Notes under the pieces: generated by a model
The model's database searches: none
The model's input: the letters and a program-made list of their open reading frames with translations, nothing else
Told to the model about the DNA's origin: nothing
Part shown: in pieces, positions 1-6,797 of the stretch
How the letters are laid out: every line of letters starts with the position of its first letter
Position numbering within the stretch: position 1 is the stretch's first letter
Program-made: the position numbers and the translations under genes
Source of the DNA: Blautia luti
Lineage (GTDB): Bacteria > Bacillota > Clostridia > Lachnospirales > Lachnospiraceae
DNA: 43,342 nt
NCBI RefSeq assembly: GCF_013304735.1
Contig: NZ_JAAITI010000028.1
Location: 1 to 43,342, forward strand
Direction of reading: 5' to 3'

Positions 1-54
1 TACAATTGCCCTTCGACTTTGTGCGTAAGCTTTTCACTTACGAACGTGTCGCAC
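1..54 (-). mobile_element. 5' end of a probable group II intron, cut by the window edge
   Basis: Read on the minus strand, the Maff2 reading frame stops matching its family at position 55/54, and the new sequence starts GTGCG, the 5' consensus of bacterial group II introns (GUGYG). It quickly forms a hairpin (CGTAAG, 7-nt loop, CTTACG), as expected for domain I. Only 54 nt are visible, so the reverse transcriptase and 3' end lie outside. The intron orientation matches the host gene, so splicing could restore Maff2. Alternatives are another insertion or an assembly join. The call rests on the GTGCG start and the exact break in a conserved gene. Confidence 0.55.
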
Positions 55-169
55 GATTGTCGTTTCCATATCCTTCCAGAAGGTTTACGACACCCCACAC
101 GCCAAGACCTGCGCCGATTGCGACTACAAGAGTTTTTAAAGTTGTAATTGCACTGCTAAAAAATGCCAT
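55..169 (-). pseudogene. Maff2 family small membrane protein, 5' exon only
   Basis: The minus strand reads MAFFSSAITTLKTLVVAIG, then GAGLGVWGVVNLLEGYGNDN, the highly conserved N-terminus of the Maff2 family of short membrane proteins found next to VirD4-type coupling proteins in Clostridia ICEs. Family members normally continue with a P-G-A-K-S-type segment and a second membrane helix. Here the frame runs into foreign sequence after GNDN plus one base and stops within six codons. One membrane segment (about residues 8 to 30) is present. A second in-frame ATG lies two codons upstream at 175; GGTGA just before it could serve 169. The gene is interrupted by the probable group II intron, so the protein is made only if the intron splices. 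Role in transfer is inferred from context. Confidence 0.7.
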
Positions 170-290
170 ATACATTCACCAAAACTGACTTCTTTCAGGT
201 GTTTACGGGAACGAAAATACACCGACTAAAAAGCCGGTGCACCTAGTGTCAGTTATTCCTTTCCTCATTATTTTCTGTTCATTCCCAAGG

Positions 291-2177
291 TTACTCCGAC
301 AGTTCTACATGAATTACTTCCACCTCTTCTTCAGATTTCGGTGTATACTGCGGATTTAACTCTTTCTCAACTTTGTACCGGTTCTTCTCGTTTTCATCTG
401 CAAGAAGCCGATAGTTTTTGTGTTTCGTGATATCATATTTGTCCGAGAAAAATGGTCTGGCACCACGGATCTGCAGGATACATTTTCCTCCATCCATGAC
501 TGCAATCTCATCTTCAGTCATCAGCTGTTTACCTGTTTTCTGGTAATTCAGTCCAAAAGACTTCTGATTACTCCTCGTCTCCGAAGTGTTATACAGGTCA
601 ATGGTTTCCTTACCCAGAAGCTCGCTCATTTCCTTTAAGGTAGTTTTCTCTTTTCCTCCAAGAAATAGTGTGGTATCACAGTTACCCAGAATAGTATCTG
701 CACTATCCTTATACATTGCCTTTAGCTGACTCTGTGACTGCAAAATAATAGAAGCAGAGATTTCCCTGCTTCGGATGGTTGCAATCAGCTTGTCAAACTG
801 AGGAATTTGTCCAATATTGGCAAACTCATCAGCAATGACACGCACATGAACTGGCAGTCTTCCACCATATTCATCATCTGCTTTGTCACAAAGCAGATTG
901 AAAAGCTGTGACTGTAACATGGCAATCACAAAGTTAAAGGTTGTATCTGTATCGGACATAATCAAAAACAAGGCTGTCTTCCTGTCCCCAATCTTATCCA
1001 GTTCCATTTCATCATAAGACATGATCTCACGAAGTTCTGCTATATCAAATGGTGCCAGCCTCGCACCACAGGAAATAAGAATACTTTTGGCTGTTTTGCC
1101 AGCCGCCATTTTGTATTTTTTATACTGTCTGACCGCAAAGTGCTGCGGATCTCTTTCTTCCAGTTCCTGGAACATCATATCCACTGGATTCTGGTAAGTT
1201 TCATCCTCTTCACGGGTTTCGCTTTCATTCAAAAGATCCAGAAGGGTATTCAGATTCTTTTCCTCTTCATCTCCTTCATACCAGATAAAAGCAATCAATG
1301 CCGTGTACAACAGCTTCTCTGCTTTCACCCAAAAATCTTCGGAAGCTTTTTCCCCTTCGCCTTTGGTATTAACAATAATTGTTGTAACCAGCTTCAGGAT
1401 ATCTTTTTCAGACCGTATATAAGCAAATGGATTGTAATGAAGCGATTTGGAAAAGTTGATAGTATTCAGAACCTTAATCACATATGGTTCGTGTACCACT
1501 TTTCCTGATTTATCTTTCATAATATTTCCATTCTTATCTTTCTTAGGTGGTCCCTTTGCTAACATCTTCCCGCACTCCTCGATCAGAGTGCCTTTCGGAT
1601 CTGTAATGACCATGGAACAGTTCATCTGCATGACTGACGGCTTAACGAAAAATCGAGTTTTTCCGGAACCACTGCCGCCAATGACCACTATATTTTTATT
1701 TCTTGCATACTTTGGCTGTTTAGGTCTACTTTCCATAGTCAATGCTTCTGTTGCTGTTAATGGAATATTCATCCAGGGATCTTCCGACATATAAGGTTTA
1801 ATATCCTCAGCGTTTCCCCATCTGGCTGAACCATACTCGATTCCTTTCCGGAGTTTCTTTGCATCTGACTGTTTCTGCCATACCAGTAATTTCAGAATGA
1901 CAGCTGCTACAATTCCTGTCAGCATATCACGCCAGTTAAAACTTGGCTGCAATCCAGTAAGAATCCTGTCTGCATGTTCCATCGCATATAATAGCTTGTT
2001 CCCAATATCTTCTCCCAGACTGTTTCTGTAAAGAAATGATGCCCGATTTGTATAAAAAGCAGTTAAGATATATGGGATATTGGTAAGAACCAGTTTCTTT
2101 TTATCCAGGGCGGACAGCCTGACCCTGATCTTATTCTTCCATTTTTGCATCAGATTTTTACCGATTTGCTTTTTCAT
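291..2177 (-). CDS. VirD4/TraG-type conjugative coupling ATPase
   Basis: This is the type IV coupling protein that brings the relaxase-DNA complex to the conjugation channel and powers transfer by ATP hydrolysis at the inner face of the membrane. The 628-residue protein has two N-terminal hydrophobic segments (about 34-50 and 85-105), a Walker A GGSGSGKT near residue 165, and a Walker B region VRVIADEFANIG near residue 446, followed by the conserved IPQFDKLIATIRSR block. Length is normal for the Clostridia ICE type. Its ATG overlaps the pcfB stop by 4 nt, so the two are translationally coupled. The order PcfB, VirD4, Maff2 is the standard conjugation block of Tn1549-like elements. It appears intact. 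Confidence 0.93.
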   Translation of the reverse strand: MKKQIGKNLMQKWKNKIRVRLSALDKKKLVLTNIPYILTAFYTNRASFLYRNSLGEDIGNKLLYAMEHADRILTGLQPSFNWRDMLTGIVAAVILKLLVWQKQSDAKKLRKGIEYGSARWGNAEDIKPYMSEDPWMNIPLTATEALTMESRPKQPKYARNKNIVVIGGSGSGKTRFFVKPSVMQMNCSMVITDPKGTLIEECGKMLAKGPPKKDKNGNIMKDKSGKVVHEPYVIKVLNTINFSKSLHYNPFAYIRSEKDILKLVTTIIVNTKGEGEKASEDFWVKAEKLLYTALIAFIWYEGDEEEKNLNTLLDLLNESETREEDETYQNPVDMMFQELEERDPQHFAVRQYKKYKMAAGKTAKSILISCGARLAPFDIAELREIMSYDEMELDKIGDRKTALFLIMSDTDTTFNFVIAMLQSQLFNLLCDKADDEYGGRLPVHVRVIADEFANIGQIPQFDKLIATIRSREISASIILQSQSQLKAMYKDSADTILGNCDTTLFLGGKEKTTLKEMSELLGKETIDLYNTSETRSNQKSFGLNYQKTGKQLMTEDEIAVMDGGKCILQIRGARPFFSDKYDITKHKNYRLLADENEKNRYKVEKELNPQYTPKSEEEVEVIHVELSE

Positions 2178-2665
2178 CGGCTCTGCTCCTGATGCCGGTT
2201 CTTTACTTTGTCCTTCGATTTCTTTGGCATCATTGCTCTGTAAGTTGCAAGACGCTTGTGAATAGAAGGCTTATTCGCTTTTTGAATCTGTTTCTGGGAA
2301 AACTCACGGAAAGCAGCATTGAGGGCATCCTGATCACGTCCTTTAAAAAACACCAGATACATCGGTGGATCTTTACTCTTATCTTTTTTCAAAGCATAAT
2401 TGATCCCGTATTTTCTGGCATAACGTTCAAAGGACTTGATATTCTTATTTGTGATCTCGATATTGACCATCCCGGCATTTTGTTTTGCCAGCTCTTTTAC
2501 CGTGACCTTTCCCTGTTTCGGCTGATTCTTCTTCGCTTTCTTCTCTACCGATTTCTGCTTCTGATGACGCAGATAAGCAGCAAGAACCTTTTTCAATAAA
2601 TCTGCTGTTACTTTGGTAGTCCGAATGCAGAACGTGACCGTTTTCTGAGTTACCTCTTCCTGCAT
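2174..2665 (-). CDS. pcfB: PcfB family protein (DUF3801), conjugation accessory
   Basis: The 163-residue basic protein matches PcfB/DUF3801: the opening segment (TVTFCIRTTKVTADLLKKVL), the middle VNIEITNKNIKSFERYARKYGI and the C-terminal YLVFFKGRDQDALNAAFREF are typical. In enterococcal pCF10, PcfB works with the coupling protein at the relaxosome; the same partner gene lies directly downstream here, overlapping by 4 nt. The start has a strong GAAAGGAGGG site. The C-terminus is lysine- and arginine-rich, consistent with nucleic-acid or partner binding. A 70-nt gap separates it from the antirepressor gene. Function is inferred from family and context. Confidence 0.85.
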   Translation of the reverse strand: MQEEVTQKTVTFCIRTTKVTADLLKKVLAAYLRHQKQKSVEKKAKKNQPKQGKVTVKELAKQNAGMVNIEITNKNIKSFERYARKYGINYALKKDKSKDPPMYLVFFKGRDQDALNAAFREFSQKQIQKANKPSIHKRLATYRAMMPKKSKDKVKNRHQEQSR

Positions 2666-2735
2666 GATTTTCCCTCCTTTCAGCGATTTAACTGCTGTCC
2701 AGATCTGTAATCATGGCAACCACCTCCTTCATTCT

Positions 2736-3488
2736 TTACTCTTCCTCCGCACACAACGCTTTAAAAAATTCTTTTCCTTTTGGTGTAACCAATGTCTGTG
2801 AACCAAGATGTCCATTGTTAAAATAGTCTTTTACAATAAACAGATCATTGTTCTTCTCCACCGCATAGGGTAACAGCGTGCCGGATGGACTCCTATATAG
2901 AAATCCTCTATTTAAAAGAAGTTTCACAAATTTTCTTTCTGGAAATTCAATCTCTTTTGCCGTCGTTCGAATATTGGTGCATTCTCCTGTAATCATGAAA
3001 TGATCATAATAATCTGCTTTTGGCTGCATATCCTTTACACGATTTTGCAATTCTCGATTTCGATTGTTTTCTGCCAAAAGTCTCTCGGCAAATTCCAAAA
3101 GAAGTTCCGGGTTATCTTTTACCCTGTCTAAAAGATCGGTCTCTAAATATCCGCCTGTTTTCCTAATAGCCGGAAGTACCTCATCAAATACCCACTTCTC
3201 AAAATTCTGTGCTGACTTTAAACGACTTTTTGTAATCAGCCGATATACATCTCCCTCTGGAATAAAAATCATTGGCTGTACCCCACCTGATGTAAGGACG
3301 CCCCGTTTCAGGGCCCCCTTGCAATGAACATTTATCGCATTTCTTGGTTTTGCATATCCCAAAGCAAATGCTACATCAATTCCAGAAAATAAAAGTCTGC
3401 CTCCATCTTCAATCATACGGATGGAACCAAACTCCGAATTGTGAAACTCTGTGATTTTATAATCCGTCTTCTCCATCCTCTTCTCCAT
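2736..3488 (-). CDS. Phage-type antirepressor (BRO-N domain plus C-terminal antirepressor domain)
   Basis: The N-terminal half (FGSIRMIEDGGRLLFSGIDVAFALGY, then ALKRGVLTSGG and FIPEGDVYRLITKSRL) is a BRO-N/Bro-like DNA-binding domain. The C-terminal half (about 160-250: YDHFMITGECTNIRTTAKEI, then RKFVKLLLNRGFLYR) is the KilAC/ANT-type domain. Such proteins relieve repression in phages and are common passengers in ICE transfer blocks. I start at the ATG at 3488 because AGGAGGAG lies 5 nt upstream; a TTG eight codons earlier is possible but has no site. The start lies inside the acidic tail of the upstream gene (32-nt overlap), whose GAGGATGGAGAA repeats double as the ribosome binding region. 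What it regulates is unknown. Confidence 0.8.
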   Translation of the reverse strand: MEKRMEKTDYKITEFHNSEFGSIRMIEDGGRLLFSGIDVAFALGYAKPRNAINVHCKGALKRGVLTSGGVQPMIFIPEGDVYRLITKSRLKSAQNFEKWVFDEVLPAIRKTGGYLETDLLDRVKDNPELLLEFAERLLAENNRNRELQNRVKDMQPKADYYDHFMITGECTNIRTTAKEIEFPERKFVKLLLNRGFLYRSPSGTLLPYAVEKNNDLFIVKDYFNNGHLGSQTLVTPKGKEFFKALCAEEE

Positions 3489-3906
3489 CCTCTTCTCCTC
3501 CTGAACCGGCAAGTAACATCAAACCATTTTCAATGATTGTGCTCCTAATAAACTCTGCTACATTCACGGTTAAATAACCAAGATATTCTGCAAGGAAACT
3601 ACTATATTCCTCTTCTGTCAACAATTCCTCCAGTGCTTCCAAATGAGCTGTCACTTTAGAAGTCTGCTTTCCGCCAAGCAGCTTGCCTAATATTTCTGTA
3701 AATTCCTCTGTGTCACATGACTCAAACATACATAAGATCATCTCCATTGTTGTTTCCAAAACCAAACGATCCATTTTCATTTGCGTCAGCTCTTCCATTG
3801 TTTTCATGGCAGTCATAAGCGCATCACTTGTCATATGTTCTGTATTGATTCTTCCTTCTGAATCAACCAATCCTATTGCAAATAATTCTAAAAAGTATTT
3901 TCTCAT
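3457..3906 (-). CDS. Unknown helical protein with acidic tail, ICE transfer region
   Basis: I do not recognise this 149-residue protein. It is mostly helical, rich in Met, Glu and Leu (MTAMKTMEELTQMKMDRLVL, then EFTEILGKLLGG), and ends in a Gly-Glu-Asp repeat (GGEEDGEEDGEDGL) created by a purine-rich direct repeat. I chose the ATG at 3906, which has GGAGG 9 nt upstream; the open frame extends further only into the ssb gene. It sits between ssb (13-nt gap) and the antirepressor (32-nt overlap), so it is part of one minus-strand operon. A role in single-strand DNA handling or transfer control is only a guess from neighbours. Confidence 0.6.
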   Translation of the reverse strand: MRKYFLELFAIGLVDSEGRINTEHMTSDALMTAMKTMEELTQMKMDRLVLETTMEMILCMFESCDTEEFTEILGKLLGGKQTSKVTAHLEALEELLTEEEYSSFLAEYLGYLTVNVAEFIRSTIIENGLMLLAGSGGEEDGEEDGEDGL

Positions 3907-3919
3907 AAATCTTGTCCTC

Positions 3920-4330
3920 CTATCGAAATGGCATTTCTTGTTCAAGTTCTTCTGGTATATCGAATGGAATCTTCCTCTTCTCTGCTGGTTGAAATCCGTC
4001 AGATTCTTCTTTTTTTGTTTTGGCTTCTGCAAACTCTACATTATCCATAATGACTTCGGTATAATAGGATGCAGTTCCAGTCTGTTCATCTTTGATCTGA
4101 GAGATTACCAACTCTCCGGAAAGAGCAATCTTAATTCCTTTTTCAAGATATTTCTCCACAAATTCTGCATTATTTCCATAAGCTGTGATCATCACTACAA
4201 ATGCTTTGCTTGTGCGATTTCTTTTTACTACCAGTGGAAACCTAGATACTTTGGTTTGTCCCTTTTGCGTAGATGTCAGCTTAGTTTCTGGATCTCTGGC
4301 AAGTCTACCCATTAAAACAATCGTATTCAT
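3920..4330 (-). CDS. ssb: Single-stranded DNA-binding protein
   Basis: The 136-residue protein has the OB-fold SSB pattern: MNTIVLMGRLARDPETKL at the start, the FPLVVKRN strand, AYGNNAEFVEKYLEKGIKIALSGEL, and YYTEVIMDNVEF. It would coat the single strand produced during transfer or plasmid-like replication of the ICE. The C-terminus EELEQEMPFR is an acidic tail with a Pro-Phe pair, close to the usual SSB protein-interaction tip but ending in Arg. The RBS is AAAGGGAGG. It is the first gene of a minus-strand operon leading to virD4, and a long structured leader precedes it. Confidence 0.9.
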   Translation of the reverse strand: MNTIVLMGRLARDPETKLTSTQKGQTKVSRFPLVVKRNRTSKAFVVMITAYGNNAEFVEKYLEKGIKIALSGELVISQIKDEQTGTASYYTEVIMDNVEFAEAKTKKEESDGFQPAEKRKIPFDIPEELEQEMPFR

Positions 4331-4410
4331 TCTTTTTGTCCTCCCTTTCTTCCTGCAACACCCTTCCCTGGTATTTCAAACAGGATAATAATCTGTGCAT
4401 TTTCTGCACG

Positions 4411-4440
4411 AAAAAATGAGGAATGGATTCGAACCATTCC
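4411..4440 (-). terminator. Terminator-like hairpin in the ssb leader (possible attenuator)
   Basis: On the minus strand GGAATGG, a 7-nt loop and CCATTCC form a perfect 7-bp stem followed by TCATTTTTT, an intrinsic terminator. It lies about 70 nt before the ssb start and downstream of a long leader, so it would stop transcription before ssb unless antitermination occurs. A second hairpin (TACAGGA, loop GAAA, TCCTGTA; 4449-4466) lies just upstream of it and a third (GTGCA stem; 4395-4409) just downstream. Confidence 0.55.
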
Positions 4441-4762
4441 CCACTTGCTACAGGATTTCTCCTGTAATATAAATAAGAAAATCTAAGTATTCACATTTGG
4501 GCTTTGTCTGTACATATACATCTGATCGTTATCATTCCAGATAACCCGGCTGTAAAAATACAGTCACAGTCTCTGTTTCAGCAGAGGTCCTGTACCCTTC
4601 GGTGGTATCATTATTGCTTCGCTCTTCCCGTAGGAGTCTTCGCCTGCACGAGCCGGATTATCTCCGGTAAGCATGTTCCTCAAGATGTATCAGCTCCTTC
4701 AATTGTCAAGGTGCAATCGGAAGAACTGTCTGAACCTCTTTTACGTTTGTGATTTTTGGAAA
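4441..4762 (-). other. Non-coding, probably structured leader or cis-acting region upstream of ssb
   Basis: No credible gene is seen in these roughly 320 nt. There is an imperfect long-range inverted repeat, AGATAACCCGGCT (4539-4551) against AGCCGGATTATCT (4651-4663), 12 of 13 matching, enclosing small hairpins such as CTCTG/CAGAG and TACC/GGTA. Together with the GNRA-capped hairpin at 4449-4466 and the terminator-like hairpin next to it, the stretch looks like a folded RNA leader of the ssb operon or a cis element such as oriT or a single-strand origin. Which of these it is cannot be told by eye. Confidence 0.45.
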
Positions 4763-4822
4763 TCAGAGGATTTTCAATTTGCCTTCCATATACTCTGTAT
4801 TGGGAGCGACAAAATCGGACAT
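4763..4822 (-). CDS. Putative 19-residue leader peptide, MSDFxxxxTEYM type
   Basis: The frame reads MSDFVAPNTEYMEGKLKIL. A related micro-frame, MMSDFASASTEYMKR, lies just before the excisionase genes (11689-11736) inside a repeated segment of about 60 bp with roughly 80% identity. Both copies keep MSDF and TEYM and both lie at the head of an ICE operon. No clear Shine-Dalgarno site is present, so the repeat could instead be a DNA or RNA element that is open by chance. The frame precedes the structured ssb leader, which would suit a leader peptide. Confidence 0.3.
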   Translation of the reverse strand: MSDFVAPNTEYMEGKLKIL

Positions 4823-4843
4823 GATTTTAGAAATTTTTTGAAA
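4784..4843 (-). repeat. Copy 1 of a dispersed about 60-bp repeat at ICE operon heads
   Basis: The plus strand contains CATATACTCTGTA, then CAAAATCGGACAT, then an A/T-rich tail. The same order and spacing, without gaps in the core, occurs at 11697-11757. Copies are in the same orientation, each at the start of a minus-strand operon. Confidence 0.7.
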
Positions 4844-4869
4844 TTATTTTTTGAAGTGTAAAAAGATAT

Positions 4870-4898
4870 AAAAAAAAGATGCCAGGATTTCTCCTGAC
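4870..4898 (-). terminator. Intrinsic terminator of the cargo operon
   Basis: On the minus strand GTCAGGA, loop GAAA, TCCTGGC (7 bp with one G-U pair, GNRA-type loop) is followed by ATC and seven T. It lies about 50 nt past the stop of the small membrane protein gene and closes the 6,692 to 4,950 operon. The core CAGGATTTCTCCTG is identical to the hairpin at 4449-4466, which has no T run. Confidence 0.8.
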
Positions 4899-4915
4899 AC
4901 CATAGTGACTATGCC

Positions 4916-4942
4916 AACTTCGTGCCCACTGGGCACAAGGTT
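4916..4942. repeat. Palindromic repeat copy 1 (GTGCCCACTGGGCAC core)
   Basis: A 27-nt near-perfect palindrome: AACTT, one base, GTGCCCA, C, TGGGCAC, one base, AGGTT. Two further copies at 6705-6731 and 6770-6796 make this a repeat family. This copy borders the left side of the cargo block. Confidence 0.85.
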
Positions 4943-4949
4943 GATTGTA

Positions 4950-5159
4950 TTATTCTTCATTTCCTAATGATATTGGTTCTTTCTTTGTTTTCTTGTTTTT
5001 AGATATCATCTTATGACCTGTGTAAATAGCCATAATCATACAAAGCAAAGAACTTGCCGCAAAATATTTATGGCTTGATTTTGAACCTTTATATCCGCTA
5101 TAAAAAGTTCCTAGCATCGTTATCAATGCTCCGACAGACCAATATTCATGAGCTTTCAT
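4950..5159 (-). CDS. Small two-helix membrane protein, unknown
   Basis: This 69-residue protein has two hydrophobic segments (about 7-25 and 31-50) joined by a short Gly-Lys-Ser loop, and a lysine-rich tail ending SLGNEE. I think it resembles DUF6219-type small membrane proteins but cannot confirm this. The RBS is GGGAGA 6 nt before the ATG. It is the last gene of the cargo operon, 75 nt after the reductase gene and just before the terminator. Function unknown. Confidence 0.6.
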   Translation of the reverse strand: MKAHEYWSVGALITMLGTFYSGYKGSKSSHKYFAASSLLCMIMAIYTGHKMISKNKKTKKEPISLGNEE

Positions 5160-5234
5160 TCTAACATCTCCCTTTGTGTTAATTTTAATATGTACCGTTT
5201 GATGAAATATGCAAACAGGAATTTGGAACGTGCT

Positions 5235-5759
5235 TTATAAATTTTTTCCGATCCCCTCAAGTTCGTTCATGGAATCCTTGTTTTTTTCAAGTTCATCTCT
5301 GGCTGTTGCATAATATGATTTTTTGAAAAGCATATCCCATGAAAGATATTTTGCCATACAGTCAAACTGCTTATCAATCAGCTCATACTGGATACTGTCT
5401 ACGGGAGAACCGCCTACAACAATCGTGCCAACTTTTTTATTTTTTAACTGCAATCCACGGCAGTAGCACTTATCAATGATAAGTTTCAATTGTGCTGACA
5501 TTCCCCACCAATAAACTGGTGTAGCAAAAAGAATCATATCTGCGGCAGCAATTTTATCAATTGTAGGATTTGTATCATCCTTATCGACGCATCCCTTAGA
5601 GCATTGACAGACACCACATCCCTTGCATGGTGCAATGTTGAGTTTGTCAGGTTCAATGATTTCAATTTCATTCTTTTCTGATGCTCCTTTTATAAATGCA
5701 TTGATTGCTGTCAGCGTGTTTCCTTTTCTGGCACTTCCATTAATGATTACAATTTTCAT
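5235..5759 (-). CDS. Flavodoxin-family NAD(P)H-dependent FMN oxidoreductase
   Basis: The protein begins MKIVIINGSARKGNTLTAI, the FMN-phosphate-binding loop of the NADPH-dependent FMN reductase / flavodoxin-like fold. It has a four-cysteine motif CKGCGVCQCSKGC near residue 45-57 that is typical of the iron-sulfur flavoprotein-like subgroup, and the ATPVYWWGMSAQLKLIIDKC block that packs on the flavin. Expected role is two-electron reduction of a quinone or other small molecule in the cytosol. I start at the ATG at 5759 (GGAGG 8 nt upstream) rather than a TTG five codons earlier. It is cargo, not transfer machinery. Confidence 0.8.
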   Translation of the reverse strand: MKIVIINGSARKGNTLTAINAFIKGASEKNEIEIIEPDKLNIAPCKGCGVCQCSKGCVDKDDTNPTIDKIAAADMILFATPVYWWGMSAQLKLIIDKCYCRGLQLKNKKVGTIVVGGSPVDSIQYELIDKQFDCMAKYLSWDMLFKKSYYATARDELEKNKDSMNELEGIGKNL

Positions 5760-5783
5760 GCGTGTATCCTCCAACTTCCGATT

Positions 5784-6341
5784 TCATGATATCATTTCTA
5801 ATACAGATTTTACCGTATTTTTCAGATTCAGTCCATCTTTTAATCCCAGTCGATAGAAAAATTCTTCTGTTTCTGCTCCACTGCTAAAAATTGCATTACA
5901 GTATTCCGTAATCACTTCTTCCTGTTCTTGGGATAACGTTTCCAGTAATTTCTGGTATTTCTTATCAATCTCACTTACTGGCTCTTTATCCTGCTTTAAC
6001 TTCCATTCTGAATATGCTTTCCCCATATGCTCTGTAATTGTCAGATTCACAAATTCCTGCACTTCCTCGGATATGGTGCTCGCAGATTCCTGTTTATCTT
6101 TCTTTTTATCATTTGATTTTTCAAGTGTCGTGTCATCAATATAACGAATGATTTCTCGAATATTTGACTTCATCGACTGCAGATATCCTTTCATCAGCAC
6201 AGCTACTTTTCTAGCATCCGATTTTTCGGTTTCTTTTTCCAGCATATAAAACTCTTCCAGTTCTTTCAGAATATCCATCCCTGCTTTCATCTGAAATTCC
6301 ACCTCAAGCAAATCATCCATCACTTTATATAATTCTTCCAT
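5784..6341 (-). CDS. Unknown helical cargo protein
   Basis: I do not recognise this 185-residue protein. It is predicted almost wholly helical and highly charged, with a coiled-coil-like start (MEELYKVMDDLLEVEFQMK), a lysine-rich linker at about 100-115, and a more conserved-looking C-terminal half (EEVITEYCNAIFSSGAETEEFFYRLGLKDG). There is no membrane segment or signal peptide. The only purine stretch upstream, GAAAGG, is about 13 nt from the ATG, so translation may be weak or coupled. It lies 24 nt before the reductase gene and 45 nt after the membrane protein gene, in one operon. Confidence 0.6.
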   Translation of the reverse strand: MEELYKVMDDLLEVEFQMKAGMDILKELEEFYMLEKETEKSDARKVAVLMKGYLQSMKSNIREIIRYIDDTTLEKSNDKKKDKQESASTISEEVQEFVNLTITEHMGKAYSEWKLKQDKEPVSEIDKKYQKLLETLSQEQEEVITEYCNAIFSSGAETEEFFYRLGLKDGLNLKNTVKSVLEMIS

Positions 6342-6386
6342 TGTTTATTTCTGCCTTTCCATATAGCGCCACTATATTTTCCACAA

Positions 6387-6692
6387 TCATCCAAAAATAA
6401 ATTCCTGTAATCCACATTTCACAACTTCAATTACTGCAACTATCCCCATACCGATATGTGGGAGTAGAACAAACACTACTGTCGTAATAATCGCTGATTT
6501 CATTGTCCAGTCCGTACTGATTCCAAACCCAATACTCAAAACTTCTGTCACAACAGAGATTCCGGCTATCAGATAGCAGAATCCAGCAGATAACCCAACC
6601 AGGAACACCAGCACAATATTCACCGCTGCAAGTACCAGCCAAACAGGAGCTGCAATAATTCGAAATGGCAGTTTTATCATAAATCTCAACAT
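6387..6692 (-). CDS. Small integral membrane protein, CD1845-like
   Basis: The 101-residue protein has a basic start (MLRFMIKLPFRIIAAPVW) and three or four hydrophobic segments, ending in VVKCGLQEFIFG. Its layout resembles the CD1845 family of small ICE membrane proteins; this is a similarity judgement only. I chose the ATG at 6692 with AGGAGGAAG 5 nt upstream. A longer frame from 6725 would be encoded by the palindromic repeat and is unlikely. It is the first gene of the cargo operon. Confidence 0.6.
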   Translation of the reverse strand: MLRFMIKLPFRIIAAPVWLVLAAVNIVLVFLVGLSAGFCYLIAGISVVTEVLSIGFGISTDWTMKSAIITTVVFVLLPHIGMGIVAVIEVVKCGLQEFIFG

Positions 6693-6704
6693 AATTCTTC
6701 CTCC

Positions 6705-6731
6705 TACTTTGTGCCCAGTGGACACAAGGTT
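6705..6731. repeat. Palindromic repeat copy 2
   Basis: Core GTGCCCAGTGGACAC with one mismatch from the perfect palindrome, and flanks ACTTT/AAGGT as in the other copies. It marks the right border of the cargo block, about 12 nt upstream of the first cargo gene. Confidence 0.85.
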
Positions 6732-6769
6732 ATTTTAGCATATCTGCCAGATATGACTATCTCTTTTTA

Positions 6770-6796
6770 AACTTCGTGCCCAGTGGGCACAAAGTT
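6770..6796. repeat. Palindromic repeat copy 3
   Basis: AACTT, C, GTGCCCA, G, TGGGCAC, A, AAGTT: palindromic over 27 nt with one mismatched pair. It ends 2 nt before the RepA stop codon and could also act as a stem-loop at the end of the repA message. Confidence 0.85.
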
Positions 6797-6797
6797 C

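Noticed and set aside
4381-4470. tRNA-like T-arm: the minus strand has GGTTCGAATCC within a stem.
   Set aside because: No matching D-arm, anticodon arm (5-bp stem, 7-nt loop) or acceptor 5' strand lies upstream. The stem plus T run fits a terminator hairpin better.
6692-6725. Eleven-residue N-terminal extension of the CD1845-like membrane protein.
   Set aside because: The extension is encoded by the palindromic repeat, and the internal ATG has AGGAGGAAG at ideal spacing.
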